DNA of 39,138 bases from Actinomycetota bacterium (GTDB lineage Bacteria > Actinomycetota > CADDZG01 > WHSQ01): positions 1 to 39,138 of the forward strand of contig WHTI01000014.1 in the NCBI GenBank assembly GCA_009377815.1, in the 5' to 3' direction. Numbering within the stretch: position 1 is the first letter of the stretch; each line of letters opens with the position of its first letter. The notes below the pieces were generated by a model, which saw nothing but the letters and a program-made list of their open reading frames with translations, made no database searches and was not told the DNA's origin. Both the position numbers and the translations under genes were made by a program. This document shows positions 5,967 through 14,459 of the stretch, piece after piece.

Positions 5967-8075
5967 ATGAGCCGCGAAGAGCCGCTGTATCGCGTTCTAG
6001 GACTCCTGGAGGGTGTGAAGAAGAGCGGCTCGGGCTTCAAGGCTCGGTGTCCTGGCCCACTCCATAAGCACGCTGACAAGGACCCCAGCCTATCGGTGTC
6101 CACAGGCTACGACGGCCGAGTGCTGCTCAAATGCTTCGTGGGTTGCACGGCCGAAGACATCTTGTCCGCGCTCGGGCTGAGCTACGGGGACTTGTTCGAG
6201 CGATCAGCGACGGGACTTCCGATTCGCCGCTTTCGTGCAATGGACAGCAACGGCTCGGTCGTGGCTGAGCACGTTCGGGAAGATCAACCGGACGGTGACA
6301 AGCATATGTGGTGGGAGAAGAACGGCAAGAAGAGTCTTGACGGCACTCCTCTCAACACGCTTCCCCTCTATCGCGTACCCGAGGTGTACTTATCTGATCC
6401 GAGCGTGCCGGTGGTGGTGTGCGAGGGAGAAAAGGCCGCAGAAGCACTCGCGGAACTCGGGGTGTTGGCTGTGAGCCCGATGACGGGCTCGCAAGGCAAT
6501 CCGTCCGATGACGTACTGGAGCCGTTGCAGGGACGTGAGGTATGGCTGTGGCCGGATAACGACGATCCGGGCCGGAAGTTCATGGCGGGGATCGCTCAAC
6601 GCATCTATCCCACGCCCAAATGGATTGTCTGGCCCGAGGCGCCTCTCAAAGGGGATGGCGCCGATTACGTCACGGCTGGGGGGACGTGTGAGGGGATACA
6701 TGCTCTTGTAGAAAGCTGCCCCGTCGTCTCGTCGATAGAGGACTCTCCGCGAGAGGAAGAGATCGAGGCGTTTCCGCTTGAAACACTTCCTCGCGTGCTC
6801 TGGCGCTACGTGGAAGAGAGCTCACGGGCGCTGGTGGCACCGCCTGATCTGGTAGCTGTTCCGCTCCTGACGCTAGCGGGCGCGGTGATTGGCAATGCCC
6901 GCCAGGTAGAGGTGAAGCGAGGATGGCGGGAAGGGCCCAATCTTTACTCGGCGGTGATTACGGCCCCGGGCGGCAAGAAGACTCCCAGTGGAGCAGCTGC
7001 CAAGCGGCCAATCTACCGCGTCCAGGACCGGCTGAAGCGCGAGCACGATGACGCCATGCTGCGCTACCGAGAAGAGATGGCCGAGTGGGAGGCGCTCTCG
7101 AAAGTCGGCCGAGCGGGCCAGCATCCACCGGAGCCGCCCAAGTTCGGCCACGTGGTCACGACGGACGCAACGACAGAGGCGATTGCCTCCATGCTCCAGC
7201 ACTGCAAGGGACTGGTCCTGGAACGAGACGAGCTGGCCGGCTGGACGCGTTCGATGGATCAGTACCGCGGGGGGAAGGGGGCAGATCGTCAGCACTTCCT
7301 CAGCATGTGGAGCCGGGGCGCGCTCAAAGTAGATCGGAAAGGAGCACCCCCGATTTTCGTTCCCCATCCCTGCTTGAGCGTGACGGGCGGCATTCAGCCC
7401 GACATGCTCTCCGAGCTGATCGACAGCAGCGGTCGAGAGGACGGATTCATTGACCGCATTCTCCTGTCCTACCCGGAAGAGGTGGCCGACCACTGGACCG
7501 AGGATGAGGTGAGCTTTGAATCTCTCACGGAAGTGGAGGCACTGTTCGAAACGCTGTTCAGCCTTCCGAACGAAACGGGCGGCGAGGGAGGCACGGTTCT
7601 ACTCTCGCAAGAAGCGAAGGCCCTCTGGCGAGAGTGGTATGAGGCCAACGCCGATGAGCAGCAGGCGTGGGACTTCCCGTCGCATCTGCGGGGCGTCTGG
7701 GCCAAGATGCCGAGCCAGCTCCTCCGGATCGCGCTCATTCTGCACGTGACGACGTACCCGGATGCGCTCTTGATGCCCCCGGACATCCTCGCGGCAGCCA
7801 TCAAGCTCGTCAGCTACTTCAAGAGCCACGCACAGCGTGTCTATGACTGCTTGGGCACCGTTCGGCATGACAAGGGCACGCGCATTCTCGGGGCGGCGAA
7901 GGCAAATGGGGGCCGCGTGTCCATGTGGGATCTCATGGACAACGTATTTCAGCGCAATGAGAAATCTGCAGACATCCGTGCGGAGCTCAACCGGCTGGTA
8001 GAGAGGGGCCTCATGAAGCCCGAGAAGGTGGCCGAGACGGGCGGACGCCCGAGGGAGGATTGGGTCCTTGTCTAA
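5967..8075 (+). CDS. Primase/helicase with TOPRIM and DUF3987 domains (702 aa)
   Basis: Probable replication initiator. Residues 25-75 form a CHC2-like zinc domain (CPGPLHKH, then LKCFVGC). Residues 148-205 are a TOPRIM fold, with VVCEGEKAAEA giving the catalytic Glu and WPDNDDPG the acidic pair. Residues about 240-610 match the DUF3987 helicase-like domain, with a modified P-loop (TAPGGKKTPSG) in place of GxxGxGKS, as I recall for that family. A winged-helix-like end follows. The track's GTG 5907 start lies in the tRNA-like element; ATG 5967 has AGAGAGG just upstream and begins the homologous part. No DNA polymerase is visible in the genome, so this protein probably primes and unwinds for host polymerase. 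An iteron-rich block follows immediately. Confidence 0.88.
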   Translation: MSREEPLYRVLGLLEGVKKSGSGFKARCPGPLHKHADKDPSLSVSTGYDGRVLLKCFVGCTAEDILSALGLSYGDLFERSATGLPIRRFRAMDSNGSVVAEHVREDQPDGDKHMWWEKNGKKSLDGTPLNTLPLYRVPEVYLSDPSVPVVVCEGEKAAEALAELGVLAVSPMTGSQGNPSDDVLEPLQGREVWLWPDNDDPGRKFMAGIAQRIYPTPKWIVWPEAPLKGDGADYVTAGGTCEGIHALVESCPVVSSIEDSPREEEIEAFPLETLPRVLWRYVEESSRALVAPPDLVAVPLLTLAGAVIGNARQVEVKRGWREGPNLYSAVITAPGGKKTPSGAAAKRPIYRVQDRLKREHDDAMLRYREEMAEWEALSKVGRAGQHPPEPPKFGHVVTTDATTEAIASMLQHCKGLVLERDELAGWTRSMDQYRGGKGADRQHFLSMWSRGALKVDRKGAPPIFVPHPCLSVTGGIQPDMLSELIDSSGREDGFIDRILLSYPEEVADHWTEDEVSFESLTEVEALFETLFSLPNETGGEGGTVLLSQEAKALWREWYEANADEQQAWDFPSHLRGVWAKMPSQLLRIALILHVTTYPDALLMPPDILAAAIKLVSYFKSHAQRVYDCLGTVRHDKGTRILGAAKANGGRVSMWDLMDNVFQRNEKSADIRAELNRLVERGLMKPEKVAETGGRPREDWVLV

Positions 8076-8080
8076 GGGGA

Positions 8081-8268
8081 CTTACCTCGTTACTTCGTTT
8101 CCTCGTACGGGGTATGCCTCTCGTTTTTGTCAAGCGAGAGAAAAAACGTACGAGGGAAACGAGGAAAGGGTAGCGTGGACATCTGAATCATGGAGTTCTA
8201 GCCATAAACCGCCCATGACTTTCCTCGTAGGGGCCTACGAGGAAAGTACGAGGAAAGTACGAGGAAAG
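8081..8268. repeat. Iteron-like repeat block, candidate replication origin
   Basis: Non-coding stretch after the primase. TACGAGGAAAG occurs three times head-to-tail (8236-8268). A perfect inverted copy CTTTCCTCGTA lies at 8219-8229, separated by GGGGCC, so an 11-bp hairpin can form. Diverged copies occur at 8098-8108 (inverted, GTTTCCTCGTA) and 8149-8168 (two direct variants). Between them CTCTCG/CGAGAG and CGTTTTT/AAAAACG form further inverted repeats in an AT-richer centre. This layout resembles an iteron origin bound by an initiator, here presumably the adjacent primase/helicase. The TTG-started ORF over it (8068-8292) looks spurious. A regulatory role is the alternative. Confidence 0.65.
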
Positions 8269-8278
8269 GCCCTGAACC

Positions 8279-8641
8279 GTGACGGTGGTTGAGGTGCGGG
8301 AGGCTCTTGCGCGGGAAGAGGTGTGGCTAGCCGAGGCAGGGAAGGTACTGGCGGCGCTGCCACCGGACGATCCGAGGCGCCAGAAGGGCGCGGAGAAGCT
8401 GAGACAGCGCCAGGAGAAGCACCGGGCACTCAAGCAGCAACTCCAGAAGATCGAGGACGACGTGCTGGAGATTCGCTATCCATTCGCGGTGCGCTGGTCG
8501 CGACAGAAAGGGGTGATGGAGATACGGGATTGCTTTACCGGTGGGTGGCTCATCGTGGAGGCGAGCCAGGTGCCTGACCACTGGAGGTGGGAAGCTACGG
8601 CTATTGCCAGGCGAGAACGAGCGGCAAGGAAGGCAGCATGA
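8279..8641 (+). CDS. Unknown protein with N-terminal coiled coil (120 aa)
   Basis: The first 65 residues are a charged helix (LAREEVWLAEAGKVLAAL, then LRQRQEKHRALKQQLQKIED), probably a coiled coil. The second half looks like a small beta domain (EIRYPFAVRWSRQKGVMEI). The GTG 8279 start lies right after the iteron block; its stop overlaps the nuclease start (ATGA). The position suggests a replication or recombination accessory, but I do not recognise the family. Confidence 0.62.
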   Translation: MTVVEVREALAREEVWLAEAGKVLAALPPDDPRRQKGAEKLRQRQEKHRALKQQLQKIEDDVLEIRYPFAVRWSRQKGVMEIRDCFTGGWLIVEASQVPDHWRWEATAIARRERAARKAA

Positions 8642-9006
8642 ACGACATGCAGGTCATGAGCGTTGAGCAACTTCGCGATGGCACCGAGTCACCGATCGAG
8701 AGGACGCTGCTCAACCGCCTGGAGCACGCCGGCCTCCCGAAGCCGGAGATGCAGTTCCAGCCGGTGATGGGCCGCAAGTGGCGGGTTGATTTCTGCTGGC
8801 GCTACGCGCAGCTCATCGTGGAGGTGGAAGGCGGAATCTGGCGGGCCGGGCGTCATGTCAGGCCGAAAGGATTCCGAATGGACGCCGAGAAATACAACAC
8901 GCTCACGGTGCTGGGCTGGCGCGTGCTTCGGGTAACCCCGGAGCAGATCAACAGTGGCGAAGCGGCGCGATGGGTTGCCGTGGCGCTGAACGGCAAGGCG
9001 GCGTAG
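8638..9006 (+). CDS. DUF559/Vsr-like PD-(D/E)XK endonuclease (122 aa)
   Basis: Small nuclease fold. It has N-terminal SPIERTLLNRLEHAG with a conserved Glu, then KWRVDFCW (D51), LIVEVEGG (E62/E64), an Arg/His stretch and a closing EKYNTLTVLGWRVLRVTPEQI, the order seen in DUF559/Vsr-type nucleases. It would cut DNA using a metal ion, and might act in repair, recombination or host DNA breakdown. The track starts at 8587, but ATG 8638 overlaps the preceding stop (ATGA) and begins the conserved part. It sits in the replication region with no methyltransferase next to it. Confidence 0.8.
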   Translation: MNDMQVMSVEQLRDGTESPIERTLLNRLEHAGLPKPEMQFQPVMGRKWRVDFCWRYAQLIVEVEGGIWRAGRHVRPKGFRMDAEKYNTLTVLGWRVLRVTPEQINSGEAARWVAVALNGKAA

Positions 9007-9018
9007 GAGGAGGTGTTC

Positions 9019-9372
9019 ATGGACTTGCAGAACTTTGAGGAAGTGACGCGAGAGATAGAGCGCATATGCCCGTCGGACTATCTGTCGGCGGCACTTGATC
9101 CTGGCCGGCCTTACGACGGCCAGCCTTGGACTGACACGGGCGAGCGAGGGAAGACGCTCGTCCAGGGACTCACGTTCCGTGACGTCCGGGATTGCTTCGT
9201 GGTCGGGTGCTTCCAGGCTTCAGGGTTGCCCGTTTCGGAATACCCGAAGTCGCTCTACGAGCTGCCATGGGACCGAATGGACCCGCTCGCAGTCTTTCAG
9301 AACATGTCTTGTGAGATGGAACGCAGGATGGGCATCTATCCGAACGTGCCGTCGCTGAGCGAGGCGGCGTAG
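9019..9372 (+). CDS. Unknown early protein (117 aa)
   Basis: MDLQNFEEVTREIERICPSDYL followed by a hydrophilic middle and YELPWDRMDPLAVFQNMSCEME. Family not recognised. ATG 9019 follows a strong AGGAGGAG, better than the track's GTG 9013. The same AGGAGGAG pattern precedes the next gene, and both upstream genes end GCGGCGTAG, suggesting shared recent ancestry of the junctions. Probably cytoplasmic. Confidence 0.65.
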   Translation: MDLQNFEEVTREIERICPSDYLSAALDPGRPYDGQPWTDTGERGKTLVQGLTFRDVRDCFVVGCFQASGLPVSEYPKSLYELPWDRMDPLAVFQNMSCEMERRMGIYPNVPSLSEAA

Positions 9373-9388
9373 GAGGAGGGGATTGATA

Positions 9389-9736
9389 ATGAACCGGCCA
9401 GGTGACCAGCAGGTGCAGGCGCTCAGCGCGGAGGCCGAATGGCTACTGCGTGAAACGCACCATCCCCGCCCGCATCGATTGATGCTCGCGCTCAGCCTGT
9501 GTGCCGATGATGGCCTACGCTGGCCCTGCCATACGGCGCAGGCTCTCGCCACCCTCGACGCTGAGCGGGCGCGCAGTGGGCGGCTGAAACGGGCGCTGCA
9601 ATGGGCGTTGGAGGAAGGCGGGTGGCGGCTGCCGTACCACGCTCACAGTCCGATCCCGGATGCGTTGGAGTATGACGGTGGCGCTTCTCCTGCTCGCATT
9701 CGCGCAGCGCTTGACGAAAGCGAGGCGGGGGCGTAG
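9389..9736 (+). CDS. Unknown helical early protein (115 aa)
   Basis: Rich in Ala, Arg and Leu, mostly helical (QALSAEAEWLLRETHH...LMLALSLCADDG...LKRALQWALEEGGW). No family recognised. ATG 9389 lies just after AGGAGGAGGGG; the TTG 9383 given by the track is less likely. It is part of the last run of early genes before the terminase promoter. Confidence 0.62.
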   Translation: MNRPGDQQVQALSAEAEWLLRETHHPRPHRLMLALSLCADDGLRWPCHTAQALATLDAERARSGRLKRALQWALEEGGWRLPYHAHSPIPDALEYDGGASPARIRAALDESEAGA

Positions 9737-9738
9737 CC

Positions 9739-9951
9739 GTGGACGAACGCGAGCGCGTCCTCCGTGACCTCTGCTCCGAGATGACACGCTTCGGCGAGCG
9801 GAGACTCCGCATGGTCCGCTTCCTCTGCGATTCGCCGGAGCTGGATGGCTTCTTCACCGGTGATCTCGTCTTCCACTGTCAAGGTTCGGAGAAAGTCAAG
9901 GCACGAACGCAGCCAGCGGCACGCGAGGTCTACTTGGACCCGTTGCGATGA
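9739..9951 (+). CDS. Small early protein (70 aa, GTG start)
   Basis: MDERERVLRDLCSEMTRFGE..., with a predicted helical first half resembling small winged-helix starts. It has no motif that decides a role. GTG 9739 is 2 bases after the previous stop. Its final codons overlap the -35 region of the promoter in front of the terminase operon. It is the last gene of the rightward early unit. Confidence 0.6.
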   Translation: MDERERVLRDLCSEMTRFGERRLRMVRFLCDSPELDGFFTGDLVFHCQGSEKVKARTQPAAREVYLDPLR

Positions 9952-9961
9952 GTGCTACAAT
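9934..9961 (+). promoter_or_regulatory. Candidate sigma70-type promoter before terS leader
   Basis: TTGGAC (9934-9939), 16-base spacer, TACAAT (9956-9961). Transcription would start near 9968 and produce a short leader with two hairpins before terS. The -10 is good and the -35 weak. Confidence 0.5.
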
Positions 9962-9966
9962 GCAAC

Positions 9967-10029
9967 CACGGAGACGCGCACCCTCGGGGTGCTTACGTGA
10001 GCCGCCCTTCTCTGGGCGGCTTTTTTGTT
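9967..10029 (+). ncRNA. Putative short leader RNA with two hairpins (terS leader)
   Basis: Between the promoter at 9934 and terS lie hairpin 1 (GCACCC-TCG-GGGTGC, 9978-9992), an 8-base linker and an intrinsic terminator ending TTTTTTGTT. Default transcription would give an RNA of about 60 bases. The same order of elements precedes the scaffold gene. It is either a regulated attenuator or a small RNA; the sequence does not decide. Confidence 0.45.
10001..10029 (+). terminator. Intrinsic terminator just upstream of terS
   Basis: GCCGCCC (10001-10007), loop TTCTCT, GGGCGGC (10014-10020), then TTTTTTGTT. It sits 11 bases before the terS ATG and downstream of the only nearby promoter. It either ends early transcription and must be read through for packaging genes to be made, or acts as a regulated leader terminator. 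Confidence 0.85.
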
Positions 10030-10040
10030 GGGCGTAATCC

Positions 10041-10460
10041 ATGGCAATGCAGCCAAAATCAGCGAAAGCCATAAAAGAGCAGCAGGACCGCTACCTCAGC
10101 GCGATGAGGAAAACGGGCACGCTCACGTCTGGGTGCAGGGCTGCCCAGTGCTCACCGACCACGGTCTACCAGTGGCGTGAGCACGATCTTGCGTTCTCGA
10201 TGGCTGAGAACGAAGCCAAGAACGCATTTGCCGACGCCCTCGAAGAGGAAGCCGTCCGGCGAGCCTGGCACGGTGTGGATAAGCCCGTCTATCAGGGCAA
10301 GGAACTGGTCGGGATGATCCGCGAATACAGCGACACGTTGCTGATCTTCTCACTCAAGGCGCTTCGTCCCGAGAAGTACCGCGACCGCTTTGACGTGCGC
10401 ACGCAGCAGGATGCGCCAGTGGTTGTGCCGATGCGCGCCGAGGATGTTGAGGTGGTATGA
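10041..10460 (+). CDS. terS: Terminase small subunit (139 aa)
   Basis: DNA-recognition subunit of the packaging motor. The N-terminal half holds an HTH-like segment (LTSGCRAAQCSPTTVYQWRE, about residues 33-52). Then comes the typical DALEEEAVRRAWHGVDKPVYQGK stretch, and near the C-terminus YSDTLLIFSLKALRPEKYR, which is characteristic of one small-terminase family. It directly precedes terL with a 4-base overlap. The ATG 10041 has no Shine-Dalgarno, because the terminator T-run occupies the upstream position; ATG 10047 is an alternative. Translation may depend on readthrough transcripts. Confidence 0.85.
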   Translation: MAMQPKSAKAIKEQQDRYLSAMRKTGTLTSGCRAAQCSPTTVYQWREHDLAFSMAENEAKNAFADALEEEAVRRAWHGVDKPVYQGKELVGMIREYSDTLLIFSLKALRPEKYRDRFDVRTQQDAPVVVPMRAEDVEVV

Positions 10461-11815
10461 CGGCTTCTACGGCGGCCCCACCTCAACCGGCGTACGTGCC
10501 GCTGGGTGCGGCTGCCGAGTTGTTCCGACTCCGAGCGCCCGAGGTGGTGATTGCCGGACCGGCGGGTACCGGGAAGAGCCGGGCCTGCCTGCAAAAGCTC
10601 ATGGTCGCTGCTGATAAGTACCGGGGTTGCCGTATCCTGATCGCACGCAAGACACGGGAGAGCTTGACGCAATCAGCGCTCGTGACCTGGGAGAAGAAAG
10701 TGCTGCCGCAAGGCTGGGAGCGGCGGATTACGTTTCACCACGAGGATCAGGAGTACCGTTTCCCAGGTGGTTCGGTGGTGGTGCTTGGCGGACTCGACAA
10801 GCCGAGCAAGATCATGTCCACCGAATTCGATCTGATCTACGTACAGGAATGCCGCGAGCTCGGTCAGGAAGACTGGGAGTCCTTGCTCTCGCGTCTTCGA
10901 CACGGCGCGATGCCGTATCAGCAAATCATCGGTGACACCAACCCGGACGCCCCGGAGCATTGGATCAAGCTGAGGGAGCGCGATGGACATATCCTGATCC
11001 TGGAGAGTCGCCACGAAGACAACCCGACGGTGACTCTGGATTACCTGGCGAAGCTCGATAGTCTCACGGGCTACCAATACCAGCGGCTCCGCCTCGGCTT
11101 GTGGGTGGCGGCCGAAGGCATGTTCTTCACCGAGTGGAATCCCGAGGTCCATATCTGCGAGCCATTCGACATACCGGCCGAGTGGACGCGCTGGACGGCC
11201 ACCGACTACGGCTTTGCTGACCCCTTCTGCACGCTGTGGTTTGCTCGATCACCGGACAGCAAGCACACCTACGTCTACCGCGAGCTTTACGCCACCGGGC
11301 TCCGTGACGAGCAGCAAGCCAAGCTGATCAAAGAGCGGTCAAGCAATGAGCGGATCGTGCGCTACGTGGGTGACCCAAGCATGTTCAACATGCGCACCGA
11401 GCAGGACAAGCCCAGCATCGCCACGGTGTATGAGGCGAACGGCGTGCGCCTCGAGAGAGGTGTGAATGACCGGCGCTCAGGCTGGCAGACGGTCCGGCGT
11501 GCCCTGGCTTGCGAGGATAGCCCGCCACGGCTCCAGGTGTTCCGGGGCCGATGCCCGAACCTCATCCGCACTCTTCCCGCAATGGTGCATGACCCGTTGG
11601 ACGCCGAGGACCTGGCCGATAAGATCAAGAGCCAGAAGACCGAGGATCACGGGGTCGATGCGCTTCGCTATGGACTCGTGGCCGAGCAGCAGGTGAACCA
11701 GACGCAGGCGCTTGCCGAGTGGGCCAAGGCGCCGGTTCGCGTCCACATTGACGCTGGTGGCGAACGGAAGCCGAAGGTTGATCAGAAGGATTGGGAGGGC
11801 ATGCGCGTTGCCTGA
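10457..11815 (+). CDS. terL: Terminase large subunit (452 aa)
   Basis: ATPase-nuclease that pumps DNA into the prohead. Walker A is GPAGTGKS (34-41). Walker B is in FDLIYVQE (about 124-131), with the catalytic Glu at the end. The nuclease half begins near residue 250 with ATDYGFADP, and a late acidic cluster is in TEDHGVDALRYGL. The length is normal for the family. Start and stop overlap terS and the next small gene. It functions with the terS product and docks on the portal. Confidence 0.95.
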   Translation: MTASTAAPPQPAYVPLGAAAELFRLRAPEVVIAGPAGTGKSRACLQKLMVAADKYRGCRILIARKTRESLTQSALVTWEKKVLPQGWERRITFHHEDQEYRFPGGSVVVLGGLDKPSKIMSTEFDLIYVQECRELGQEDWESLLSRLRHGAMPYQQIIGDTNPDAPEHWIKLRERDGHILILESRHEDNPTVTLDYLAKLDSLTGYQYQRLRLGLWVAAEGMFFTEWNPEVHICEPFDIPAEWTRWTATDYGFADPFCTLWFARSPDSKHTYVYRELYATGLRDEQQAKLIKERSSNERIVRYVGDPSMFNMRTEQDKPSIATVYEANGVRLERGVNDRRSGWQTVRRALACEDSPPRLQVFRGRCPNLIRTLPAMVHDPLDAEDLADKIKSQKTEDHGVDALRYGLVAEQQVNQTQALAEWAKAPVRVHIDAGGERKPKVDQKDWEGMRVA

Positions 11816-12056
11816 TCAGGAGACAGTTGAGTATGGAAATTGGGCATTGGTTGAGCCGAATAACGTCAAGGCCGCTTACGACGTTCTTCAGGAGCAGCTT
11901 GAGGCAAGTCTCAGCCAAGCAAGACGAGATACCGGGCGCGCGTTGCGGGTGATTCGCTTTGAACCGTGGCAACCTTGGTCTTTGGATTCACCACGGCATC
12001 CAGAGTTCACTGATGCGGTGCCGGTAGGTGTGAAGGCTATTGTGGCTGATGGCTGA
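11808..12056 (+). CDS. Small protein between terL and portal (82 aa, TTG start)
   Basis: MPDQETVEYGNWALVEPNNV, then a helix (AYDVLQEQLEASLSQARRD) and a beta-like tail. It fills the only gap between terL and portal. TTG 11808 lies inside the end of terL with GGAGGG upstream; no ATG or GTG gives a comparable product. Its stop overlaps the portal start. The DNA is less GC-rich than its surroundings. Function unknown. Confidence 0.6.
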   Translation: MPDQETVEYGNWALVEPNNVKAAYDVLQEQLEASLSQARRDTGRALRVIRFEPWQPWSLDSPRHPEFTDAVPVGVKAIVADG

Positions 12057-14088
12057 CGAACTTTCCCGCACGACGGACCTCGCAGCTCTCTGGAACGAGC
12101 GTTACCCACGTTTTCAGCAGAGCCGGCAGCAGATCGAGGTATGTGGTAAGTGGGGCCGGGGAGAAGTCAAGCCGCATCTCCCGAAGGACTGGGAGGCCCC
12201 CGAAGCCTTCACTATCGCGCTCCACCACGGTCAGACGATGGGGCAGGACGTAGCGAGCTTCGTAGGACGGAAGAAGCCGGCGGCACGAAGGCAACCACTC
12301 GGTACAGGTCCTAGAGCGGATCGCAAGACTGACCGGATTGAGAAGTGGGTGATGGCGGCGCTCAATGATTGCGTGAAGATCGAGGGCGAGCCGCTCTGGG
12401 ACACGTTCTGCGCGTTCAGCACGCACGATGCGGAGTTTGCCGTCGTTGTGACCCCTAAGCCTGCCCACTACTCCGGCATGTTGGACTTCACCAGTGAGGA
12501 CGGCGAGATCATCGCTCGCTGGCGACGGAACAAGGATGGGCTGGACGAGGACGAGTATCGTCAGCAGCATCCGCGCGCCGAGTACAGGGTCGATCACGGC
12601 AAGAGCGCCGAGGCGCACGCGGAGTACGCACGCGAATACAAGGCGCGACGCTTCCCGTTTGTCGTTCGGGTCATCCCTGCCGCTGGCTGCATTCCCTTCG
12701 GTCGCGACCCGCAGACGGGGCGCTTGACGGCGCTCCTGATCCGCACCACTCGCAGCGCCTACAGCCTCAAGAAGGACGGGTTTGAGTGGGTGGTGCACTC
12801 CGGGCCCGAGCACGAGCAGACCGCGGGCAGTGACGAGACGGGCCAGGAGTACGACCTGTACGAGCTGCTCACGCCTGGGAAGATTTGTTACCAGATCGTC
12901 GGGCTGCCGAATCGCAAGTATGCCACGTACCTCAATGGCGAGCAGGCGTACGTGGACCTCGAGGCCGAGTACGGCATTCGGGACGTGCCGGCGGGCTACT
13001 TCTACGGCTGGCACCGGGCGCACGAGACGGACCCGAACAAGAAGGGTATCCCGCTGCTGTGGCCGTTCGTGGGACTGCTAGCCGGCGCGCAGCAGATCGC
13101 CACGGCCAAGGTGGCTCATACCTACTTGACCGGCTTCGGCGGCTGGGGGATGAAGCTTGACAAGGACCTGCTCTCAGCCTGGCAGGAGATGGGCAGGCCC
13201 ACCGACTTCACCATCAAGCCCATGCAGATGCAAGTCATGCTTGGTGATCCCAAGCCACTCGTTCACGGCGGCTCCGGCCAGGAAGCCGATCAGATCATGC
13301 AGATGCTCATAGCCGTCGCCAACGACTTCAGCTTCAGCGAAGAGATCAAAGGCGACCCGAGCAACAGTGGCTTCGGCCAGGCCGTCAGTGGTGCCGCGGT
13401 AGAGACAATCCTGGGCCAGATTACGGGCGGTGCGCTCCAGGCCTGGCAGTTCACGGCCGAAGTGTTGCTCGAAGCGTGCGCAGTGCTCTCCGAGAAGATG
13501 GGCGAAGCGATCCCGCTCTACAGCCGCGTCAATGCCAAAGGCGAGCGTCAGGAACACGTGGAGCTGAGTGCGGACGACCTCGACGGCGACTTCAGCCTCA
13601 ACGTCTACCAGCCGGAACCGAAGGGCCGGAACCTCCCCAAGGCGCAGGCCGGGATCGCGTGGGCCGACGCGGGCTACATTTCCGAGCGGGAATGGCGTGA
13701 AGACTTCTACGGGGACGAGAGCCCGGACGAAGCGCTGGATCGTATCTGGGTGGAGCGGAAGCTCAAGAGTCCTGAGATCGAGCAGCAGATCATGGAGATG
13801 GTGGCTCGCATCCAGGTGGACCGGAAGCAGGCCGAGCTACGGCAGCTCGTGGGGCAGGGCAAGGTGGTACCGGGCGGCACGCCTAACGCGCTCATGCCAC
13901 CTCGGCCGGGTCAGAATGGGCAGGTCAGCCCGAACGGTCAGGACGTCACGCAGGGCGGCATGCCGATGCCGAACACGGGCAACCCGGCGCAGTCTGCCGT
14001 CGCGGGCATGATGTCAGGACCATCGCAGACAGCGGCTCAATCGAGGGTGATTCAGGCCACGGGCGAGCCGGCGGAGACGAGTTACTGA
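12049..14088 (+). CDS. Portal protein (679 aa)
   Basis: Large protein directly after the terminase, in the usual portal position and size for N4-gp56-capsid podovirus-like phages. Several parts support the call: an N-terminal region with FTIALHHGQTMGQDVASFV, a central beta-rich part with RDVPAGYFYGWHRAHE, LWPFVGLLAGAQQIATAK, a helical segment with MQMLIAVANDFSFSE, and a low-complexity Gly/Pro/Gln tail. It would form the dodecameric DNA gate and connect to the tail. ATG 12049 overlaps the preceding stop; the track start (12040) is a TTG. I base the call on position and overall pattern rather than one diagnostic motif. Confidence 0.8.
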   Translation: MADELSRTTDLAALWNERYPRFQQSRQQIEVCGKWGRGEVKPHLPKDWEAPEAFTIALHHGQTMGQDVASFVGRKKPAARRQPLGTGPRADRKTDRIEKWVMAALNDCVKIEGEPLWDTFCAFSTHDAEFAVVVTPKPAHYSGMLDFTSEDGEIIARWRRNKDGLDEDEYRQQHPRAEYRVDHGKSAEAHAEYAREYKARRFPFVVRVIPAAGCIPFGRDPQTGRLTALLIRTTRSAYSLKKDGFEWVVHSGPEHEQTAGSDETGQEYDLYELLTPGKICYQIVGLPNRKYATYLNGEQAYVDLEAEYGIRDVPAGYFYGWHRAHETDPNKKGIPLLWPFVGLLAGAQQIATAKVAHTYLTGFGGWGMKLDKDLLSAWQEMGRPTDFTIKPMQMQVMLGDPKPLVHGGSGQEADQIMQMLIAVANDFSFSEEIKGDPSNSGFGQAVSGAAVETILGQITGGALQAWQFTAEVLLEACAVLSEKMGEAIPLYSRVNAKGERQEHVELSADDLDGDFSLNVYQPEPKGRNLPKAQAGIAWADAGYISEREWREDFYGDESPDEALDRIWVERKLKSPEIEQQIMEMVARIQVDRKQAELRQLVGQGKVVPGGTPNALMPPRPGQNGQVSPNGQDVTQGGMPMPNTGNPAQSAVAGMMSGPSQTAAQSRVIQATGEPAETSY

Positions 14089-14459
14089 TGCCGAAGCCAC
14101 CGAGCAACATCCTGGAACGACGGGCCACGATGCTGGAGCAGGAGATCGAGGACCGTGCCAGACGGATCGCCCAGATGGAGGACGAAGAGCCTCCCATGTC
14201 CGAGCCGCTGACGCCTGAGAAGGCGCGCGAGATGTTCTACGCATCGCCATTAGGTGACCAGGCGGACGCCATGTTCTGGCAGGTTCACGACCAGGTGCTC
14301 AGTCAAACGGGCGACGCGACGCAGGCTGAGAAGCAGGCGCTGGAAGCCGTGTACCCAGAACGTGCGCGGCTGGTCGGTGTCGGACTTGCACCGCTGGATA
14401 TCCAGGTCAAACGGGCCGAAGAGCTGCGCCGGCTGGTTGACCGGGCGGGAGGTGAGTGA
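14088..14459 (+). CDS. Small virion-associated candidate (123 aa)
   Basis: Helical, charged (ILERRATMLEQEIEDRARRIAQMED, then LTPEKAREMFYAS). TGATG junctions join it to the portal and to the next large protein, so it is part of the same translational chain. No family recognised. A head-completion or internal-virion role is only inference from position. Confidence 0.68.
   Translation: MPKPPSNILERRATMLEQEIEDRARRIAQMEDEEPPMSEPLTPEKAREMFYASPLGDQADAMFWQVHDQVLSQTGDATQAEKQALEAVYPERARLVGVGLAPLDIQVKRAEELRRLVDRAGGE

Noticed and set aside
8068-8292. 74-residue ORF over the iteron block
   Set aside because: TTG start within the primase end; sequence is built from the DNA repeats and has no protein-like pattern.
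12037-13023. 328-residue minus-strand ORF
   Set aside because: Lies entirely opposite the portal gene; high GC keeps the frame open.
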